IMG/VR virus record: IMGVR_UViG_3300006920_000057
Span: 1-51,918 of that record
Length of the DNA: 51,918 nt
Strand: one strand, 5' to 3'
DNA from: a virus
Shown: positions 46,093 to 51,918 of the stretch, piece after piece
Layout of the letters: each line of letters opens with the position of its first letter
Numbering within the stretch: the first letter of the stretch is position 1
Translations under genes and position numbers: made by a program
Notes under the pieces: model-generated
Told to the model about the DNA's origin: nothing
Database searches by the model: none
The model's input: only the letters and a program-made list of their open reading frames with translations

Positions 46093-47520
46093 CTAATCTC
46101 TCTCATCTATGTGGATAGGAGCATAACGCTCACCACCAACAGCTTGCATCATCAGATCCACAGGTGTGAATCCAGAGCCAGCAAGTATGGCAGTCAGAAT
46201 AGCAGGGCTAAAGCCTGAGACAAGACCCACTCCCGGATCGTCTGCTTTAGCTGGTGAATTACCCAAGCGTCCATTCACATTCCAGAAGATAATCTCTGGC
46301 ATTGTGTAACCAGCCTCACTGTACTTCTCACGAACTACATCAAGGTTAGTCTTAGGAGACGAAGAACCCCAACCACCACGCTCACACTCATTGAACTCCA
46401 TGTCGGAGATGATAAGCATCTTGGTAGGCATTTGGTCTTCAGGAAGATTCTCTCTTACAGCAGATTTCAACACAAGGTCGAAGGTTGCTTGTAAGTTAGT
46501 TGTCATACCCCAGTTAGCGCGTGCGATGCTACGCATCTTAGCGGCTAGGGTGTCACCTTGCACAAACTCCATAGTAGGAGTAGTGTTGAACGTGAGGAAC
46601 GCATCTTTAAAGATACCTTCATTACGCTCAGCTATGTATAAGCCAAGGGCAACAGAAACTTCCATTGGTAATCCACTCATGGATCCAGATACATCACACA
46701 CCGGGATGATTCTTTCTTTACTACCTTCCATGAAGTTAGGTAAAGATTTCCACTGTGCTTCAACAGCCTTCTCATCTTGTCTCTCCAAGATAGCTTGGTA
46801 TAACTGATGAGGGAATAAGACTGATGCATTAACAGTGGCATCACCGGCAAGTACTGCGTCATTGAACTGCTCAAAACGTGCGGCGTCATGCTTTCCAAAA
46901 GCCTTACGATACATGTTCATAGCATACGATGGTACCTGGTTATATGGAATACTACTCCATTCACCACGACACATCTTAGTCTCAATAACATTGGTCATCT
47001 CAACCAGTCTCTTACGAAACTGCTTAGGAGATACCTTGAGGTACTTGTGCATTGCAACAAACCATTCACCTTTACGTGGGAACCACTTGGCTAATAGGTT
47101 TGCATTAGGACTCTCGTCAAGTTGATGCATAAAGAAGTTCAACAGATCTTCATTAGGCTTCTCAATCTTGAAGAAGTCTTTCCAGTATCCATACTCCGGA
47201 ATGAATATAGAGCATTGGCTCCATTCAGTCGGGTAGGTAGTAGAGATATGCTTACCCAGTATCTGGAAGAAGCGTTTCTCTCCCGCACCACCACGGCAAT
47301 CACGTCCCCAGAATAAGATCTTGTAAGCAAGGTCTATGTTCTCGGCGCGAGCGCGTTCAAATAGTGCGATGATACTACTCTCCGGCATACTTCTACTAGC
47401 ACCAGCTTGGAAAAAGAAATCCAAACAGAAGTTAGTTGATGTCGAGTGAGTAACGGCACCGTTAGCAGTTAACGAATCGTACTGTCTAGCGGCATTAATA
47501 AGCGATGATTTTTCAGTCAT
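46093..47520 (-). CDS. DUF2828/TROVE-vWA (Ro60-like) protein
   Basis: 475 residues from ATG 47520. The N-terminal helical part (THSTSTNFCLDFFF, LAYKILFWGRDCRGGAGEKR, YGYWKDFF) is the DUF2828/TROVE-type RNA-binding ring. The C-terminal vWA domain has MIDAS D276, S278, S280 (VCDVSGSMSG), plus WGMTTNLQATFD, ISDMEFNE and VSGFSPAIL. Ro60/TROVE proteins bind Y RNAs and misfolded RNAs and help exonucleases. A long-stem RNA candidate lies directly upstream, supporting an RNP role here. Confidence 0.85.
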   Translation of the reverse strand: MTEKSSLINAARQYDSLTANGAVTHSTSTNFCLDFFFQAGASRSMPESSIIALFERARAENIDLAYKILFWGRDCRGGAGEKRFFQILGKHISTTYPTEWSQCSIFIPEYGYWKDFFKIEKPNEDLLNFFMHQLDESPNANLLAKWFPRKGEWFVAMHKYLKVSPKQFRKRLVEMTNVIETKMCRGEWSSIPYNQVPSYAMNMYRKAFGKHDAARFEQFNDAVLAGDATVNASVLFPHQLYQAILERQDEKAVEAQWKSLPNFMEGSKERIIPVCDVSGSMSGLPMEVSVALGLYIAERNEGIFKDAFLTFNTTPTMEFVQGDTLAAKMRSIARANWGMTTNLQATFDLVLKSAVRENLPEDQMPTKMLIISDMEFNECERGGWGSSSPKTNLDVVREKYSEAGYTMPEIIFWNVNGRLGNSPAKADDPGVGLVSGFSPAILTAILAGSGFTPVDLMMQAVGGERYAPIHIDERD

Positions 47521-47561
47521 AATAATCAAGTGTTTAAAGATTAAAGATTTTTCAAAATTAA

Positions 47562-47645
47562 ATAGGAGACCAAGACATCCACAAGATGCCAGGCTTGAAT
47601 CCCTGTATACTAACTACCATAGTGCTTCACACCTTGGTCTCCTAT
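47562..47645 (-). ncRNA. Y-RNA-like long-stem RNA upstream of the Ro60-like gene
   Basis: The ends pair in 12 perfect bp, TAGGAGACCAAG with CTTGGTCTCCTA (47563-47574, 47633-47644), plus one flanking pair. Between them, on the minus strand, are hairpins GTG/CAC, a CAGG/CCTG arm whose loop contains TTCAA like a tRNA T loop, and CATC/GATG just before the closing strand, giving a four-way, tRNA-like junction. Y RNAs of bacteria and mycobacteriophages lie beside Ro60 genes, have a long end stem and mimic tRNA. The ATG of the gene is about 40 bases downstream. The T-loop match on the minus strand favours that strand. Confidence 0.6.
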
Positions 47646-47850
47646 ATTACACTTGATTTTTAGTTAAGTGTGTGCTGGAGTATACATTCAATGATTCAAA
47701 TAAGATTGGATAACAGACTAAACGATTTTACTTTGCTTAGATAGTTTTAGTAAGTGCTGAGTTAAGCTTCAATATCCAAAAGAACTGGTTAAACTAACTA
47801 GTTACATTAAAAGTGTAGTGTTAGAAGTGCTGAGTCAACCATTATCTTAA
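47646..47850. other. AT-rich noncoding stretch with direct repeat
   Basis: No gene. It holds an ACACTT/AAGTGT hairpin next to the Y-like RNA and an 11-base direct repeat AAGTGCTGAGT at 47752-47762 and 47825-47835 within a longer imperfect similarity. No clear promoter seen. Confidence 0.4.
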
Positions 47851-47854
47851 TATG

Positions 47855-47969
47855 GAGAGAGGGTGGGACTCGAACCCACGACCTACGGCACCCAAAGCTT
47901 TTGTATTGCTGTGATAACCATTAACAGGTTATGCATATACGTCGCTCTAGCCAGCTGAGCTACCTCTCT
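47855..47969 (-). tRNA. placeholder
   Basis: placeholder. Confidence 0.
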
Positions 47970-50900
47970 CATGTTAGACTTTTTTTTGGACACACCTACT
48001 ATTGTTCGCGTGTGTCCAAGGATCCCCGTTAGGGTTGATTTATGTCAATAACCTACAGCATTCACCGCGATGGTGTCTACGCTGCCAACTCCTCCTGATT
48101 GCAGACCAAATGGTTTCGTCCCTATAGGACTCATCAGTGCAATTAAAACATACTCACCTACCATCTAGTAGACGATAGGAGAGCGTGTTTATTCCATCAT
48201 AAGAAATACAAATCTAACAATAATATGTACGGTAGCAACTGTAACCATACATATATTGCTATAAGTATAAAAGGAAGAGGGCTAATGAAGCCCTCAACCT
48301 GTACTATTAAACTGGGTCCGTGTTCAGAGTAAACTCCTACTGGTATACCAAGGTAATAGCCCTTAGGAATATGAAGCCCACTAATGAGCCCCAGCATCCA
48401 GTCATTGTGCCAGGCAGGAGATTCGAACTCCGCGAGATATTATTTACCCGCACCGCATTACTATGTGATAGGTTTACTTGGCATTGTGATCACACCTGAT
48501 TCTCAACCAGGTGTTCATTGATCTCCTCTTTAGTGAGGTATCCTTGAGGTTCGTCCTCACGGAAGTCATACATTTCGAAGGTTCTTACACCGTCTCCATA
48601 TAGACCAGAGCCACCACCGACTACGGAGATAACTGTTTTACCTTCCTCATTTTCGAGTACCCACTGAGTTGCACCAGGTACAACAGGATGGATCTTAGAT
48701 TTGAATGATTCAGGAAATGTTTGAGAGTTGTTCATTTGATTTGATTTAGAGTTATTGCGAGTGAGTATATATAAATGCGTCAAATCTGTCATAAGATATA
48801 CGACAAATTTGACGCTTCATATTTACCATGAACTGACTTGGATGTCACGCTATTGGCGACGAATGAGATACGAGTGTGTCTCCTAACAGTAGAAGTAACA
48901 AGCACCGGAGTAAAACTCTTAGCTTATGCTACTGTTATGTACGTCAAATCTGACGCACTTTAAATGAATAACCAATGCATGATGTATGCACTGAGCCATG
49001 TACCGAGGATCATTATTGAAAAGATAACGGAGTTTAATACACCGTACCCGAAGTTCTGGGCGGCGGTTGACTTATCCTCTCCTTGTATGTGGGCCTTGAG
49101 TTCTTTCTTCTTCATCCCTTTAACATTGGTTAGCATACGGAATAGTATTACTGCACCAAAGATTTGGGGGTATGAGTATTGAAGAACAAGGGGCACATCA
49201 TATAACAGGGCGATGTCTAGAAATACATAAACGAATAACAGGATGCATAATGCTCCCAGTAATATTTGAGTGAGTAGGTAGGCTACTCCAGCCATAAACT
49301 TATCCATAGGTTAGGGTGTTGTGGTTCTCTCAAAACGGGAGATCCTGATTATCCCCATTTGCGGGGGTTTCTTCTACTTCCTCAAGACGCGGGTGTTCAT
49401 TCCCTATAGAGAGAGAAACAGATAAAGGACTAAAGGAATATAGCTCTGCAAGATATAGGGGAAGACCTGAGTCTTGTACCTCTTGGAGCCATCTATTGTG
49501 AGACTTTTCTAGGAGGTCGTCACGTATGATTCTTGATGTTCTACACATAATGTTAAAATTGATAGGAGAGAGTTGCCTGAGTATACTATAACCATATAAT
49601 ATGTAATACTATTTAGGAGAGAGTTTTTAGTGTTGACTCTCTCAGGATGAATATGGGGGTATAGTGACTGTCTTTGTGTTCTTCTTACCCACACGTGAGT
49701 TTATCTCTCATTCTACTACGAATAGTGAGTCTTTAGAGACAAAAACCTGCAAAGGCACTGCCTAAAAGAAAAAAAAACCGAGAGACATAACGTCTCCCGG
49801 TCTGTGTGACTATAAGTCACCTAATTCCTCTTGGGAATTCTCCTCTACAGGAGTTTCAGCTTTAGCTGGTGCACTAGGTGCACTTGCTCCTAAGATAGAA
49901 GCAGCAGACATCTTTGCCAACTCAGCACCGAAGTTACCTCCGTACTGTGACGCAATAGATGCAGCCTGATCAAAGGCAGACATATCAGGAACTACATTCC
50001 CGTTAGTCGTTATGATCAACTGACCTGCGGTACCAACACAACGTGTCGTGAACCATAGAGGAGTTCCATTGTCGTCCTCTCTATAATACTCACCTTGAGC
50101 ATTTTTGAATGCAGTTAGGTCTGCATCATTACCTGTAACTCCGTACACGAATGTCGGGTTACCATTTTTAGATCTGTATGATCTGATCAATTTGATTTTC
50201 ATCTTACTTGATTTTTGGGGTTAAACATTGATTTCTAATAAAGGTGTTAAGCACAGAATTCTATACTTTCCTTTCTAACATAAAGGGGTTGGGAAAAGCA
50301 TCCATGGGATAAAAGGGAGAGCGGGTTATTAACCGATCAGTCAGTGCTGACCAGGAATGCTCTCAGGGGTATAGTGCCCATGCGTGGGAACCTATAGGCC
50401 GTATACTACGACTTACCAGTTACACAGGTATGCAATCATTTCTAACTTAAGGGGGTTGGGAGGAGCTGCTATTTCTTGCTAGATCCTTTTTTGCCATTAC
50501 GAGCGCGATTACTGGAGCGCTTCTCATTGACAACCTTACCGGATTTGGTGTGGGATTTGTCTTCGGACTTCTTATTAGGCTTGGCCTTATTAGCCTTATT
50601 CAGATCCGCGCGGTACTTCTTACGTTCTGGAGAGGAGTGGTAGGCTGTGTCATAAGCCTTCTTCTTAGCACGTGCTTTAGGGTTAGCAGCGAAGTATTTT
50701 GCTGACTTACTTTTGCCAGTAGATTTACCAGCGTTACTGTTTCTGCGTTGAGGTACTTTCTTTGTTGCCATAAGACAAAGATAAGAATTTTGCGTGATAT
50801 GTGCAAGAGCGAGTGGGTGTCGTGTGGTGAGAGAGATGATAGTAAACAAGCAGGAAGACTTTCCTGACTGCGTCAGACACATAAGTCTGACGCTAACAAC

Positions 50901-51918
50901 GCGCGACTGCAAGGAGCAACCAAGTGTGCGCGGGGAAAAAAAGAAAACTCCTGCGTGAGCAGGAGAGTTCTTTGAGGGGATGACCTCGGGACTATAAGTC
51001 CCCTAGGTCATCAGAGGCCGCATCATGCGTCTCTTCAGGCAAAGCCTGTGGAGATGCTTGAGGTTCGGCTGATTGTGGTGTTCCACCAACAATCTGCTGA
51101 GCCGACATGCGGGCGAGCTCTTGGCCAAAGTTGCCACCGTATTGCGCAGCAATGCTGGCGGCTTGGTCAAAGGCACTCATATCAGGGACAACGTTTCCGT
51201 TGGTCGTGATTATGAGTTTGCCTTTGGTTCCGACACATCGTGTTGTGAACCAAAGGGGGCTACCGTTGTCGTCTTCACGGTAATACTCGCCTTGCGCGTT
51301 CTTGAACGCAGTAAGGTCAGAGGTATTGCCTGAAACGGCATAGACGAAAGTAGGGTTACCGTTTCGGCTACGGTAAGAGCGCAGTAAGGAAATATTCATG
51401 GTAATGAAGATTTGTGCACTAAGCGAATAGTGCTGGTTAGTATTAATTTATTTAATACATAAAGGGGTTGGAAAATGTGCGCGGGAAGCCCCCGTTAGGG
51501 GGCGTGCGCGGGGGTATTAAGCCGTATAGCGAGAGGCAAGGTCGCGGAATTCACCGGCTAACTCGTAGTTCTCTGCGAGGACAGCCTCTCTTTCGGATGC
51601 TTTGACGCATAGCAGTGCCAGTTTCTTGTCGCCTTGTGCGGCAATCTGGTCTGCGGTGTCAAGCGTGGAGTAGAATTTCTCTTCATCTCCTGTCAAGGGT
51701 AAAATGTGTACAATCATAAGTATATATTTTGTGAATTAAAGGGGTTGAATTTTGGAGCGGGTAGGACATCAGGGAGGCGGTGCCGACCGGGTGTGGTGGG
51801 CGTGTGAGGATGATAGTAACTAAAGAAGCGAAAGCACACCCGAAGGTGTGCGACGCTGTAGTTATACTATGATGCTTACTCTTAAAGGGGTTGGCTTTCC
51901 CTCCAGGGAGGAGCCCTC

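Overview
The window reads as part of the genome of a large tailed phage infecting a Bacteroidota host. The evidence for a phage is the gene set: a compact family B DNA polymerase, DnaB-type helicase, TOPRIM primase, Sak4-like ATPase, RuvC-like resolvase, RecB-like nuclease, ligase, uracil-DNA glycosylase, lysis genes, and many short overlapping ORFs. The evidence for Bacteroidota is a set of promoters with the TAnnTTTG -7 box and a TTG about 20 bp upstream (best at 50776-50806 and 42516-42546), A-rich leaders instead of strong Shine-Dalgarno sites, and a ClpS of Bacteroidota type. A crAss-like or related lineage is possible but not proven. No terminase, portal, capsid or integrase is visible, so the genome must extend beyond the window.

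Layout. 1-5005 (+): one giant virion-type protein, closed by a bidirectional terminator at about 5070. 5109-23920 (-): replication and recombination block (PolB, RecB-like nuclease, MoxR AAA+ ATPase with a metallopeptidase/VWA partner, RuvC-like, primase, SSB candidate, Sak4, DnaB). 24052-25004 (+): three overlapping membrane genes that look like a holin/spanin cassette. 24996-36564 (-): ClpS, radical SAM (SPL-like), Dda/RecD-like helicase, uracil-DNA glycosylase, an endolysin with a tiny membrane partner, PAPS-reductase-like protein, WGR-ligase and a lone WGR protein, and many small genes; one small + gene lies at 30121-30450. 36539-46092 (-): SF2 helicase, HNH nuclease, DUF1287 hydrolase, small unknown genes, a tRNA-like locus (36801-36948) and a structured noncoding region (41075-41322). 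46093-48489 (-): an RNA island with a DUF2828/TROVE-vWA (Ro60-like) gene, a Y-RNA-like long-stem RNA directly upstream of it, a tRNA-Pro(UGG) gene interrupted by 41 nt in the anticodon stem, a type I hammerhead ribozyme and a degenerate tRNA-like sequence. 48490-51918 (-): short, mostly single-gene units with their own terminators, separated by structured noncoding DNA and two repeated motifs, CCAACCCCyTTA and GATGATAGTAA. It includes a pair of close paralogs (49810-50202 and 50992-51399) and a very basic protein.

The most unusual content is RNA: (1) the Ro60-like gene, Y-like RNA, interrupted tRNA and hammerhead next to each other; (2) a noncoding RNA family found twice (41.1-41.3 kb and 50.3-50.46 kb), sharing a 5' motif and an internal block at the same spacing; and (3) two short dispersed motifs that look like phage-specific control signals. 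All structures were found by eye; no folding or homology search was run.
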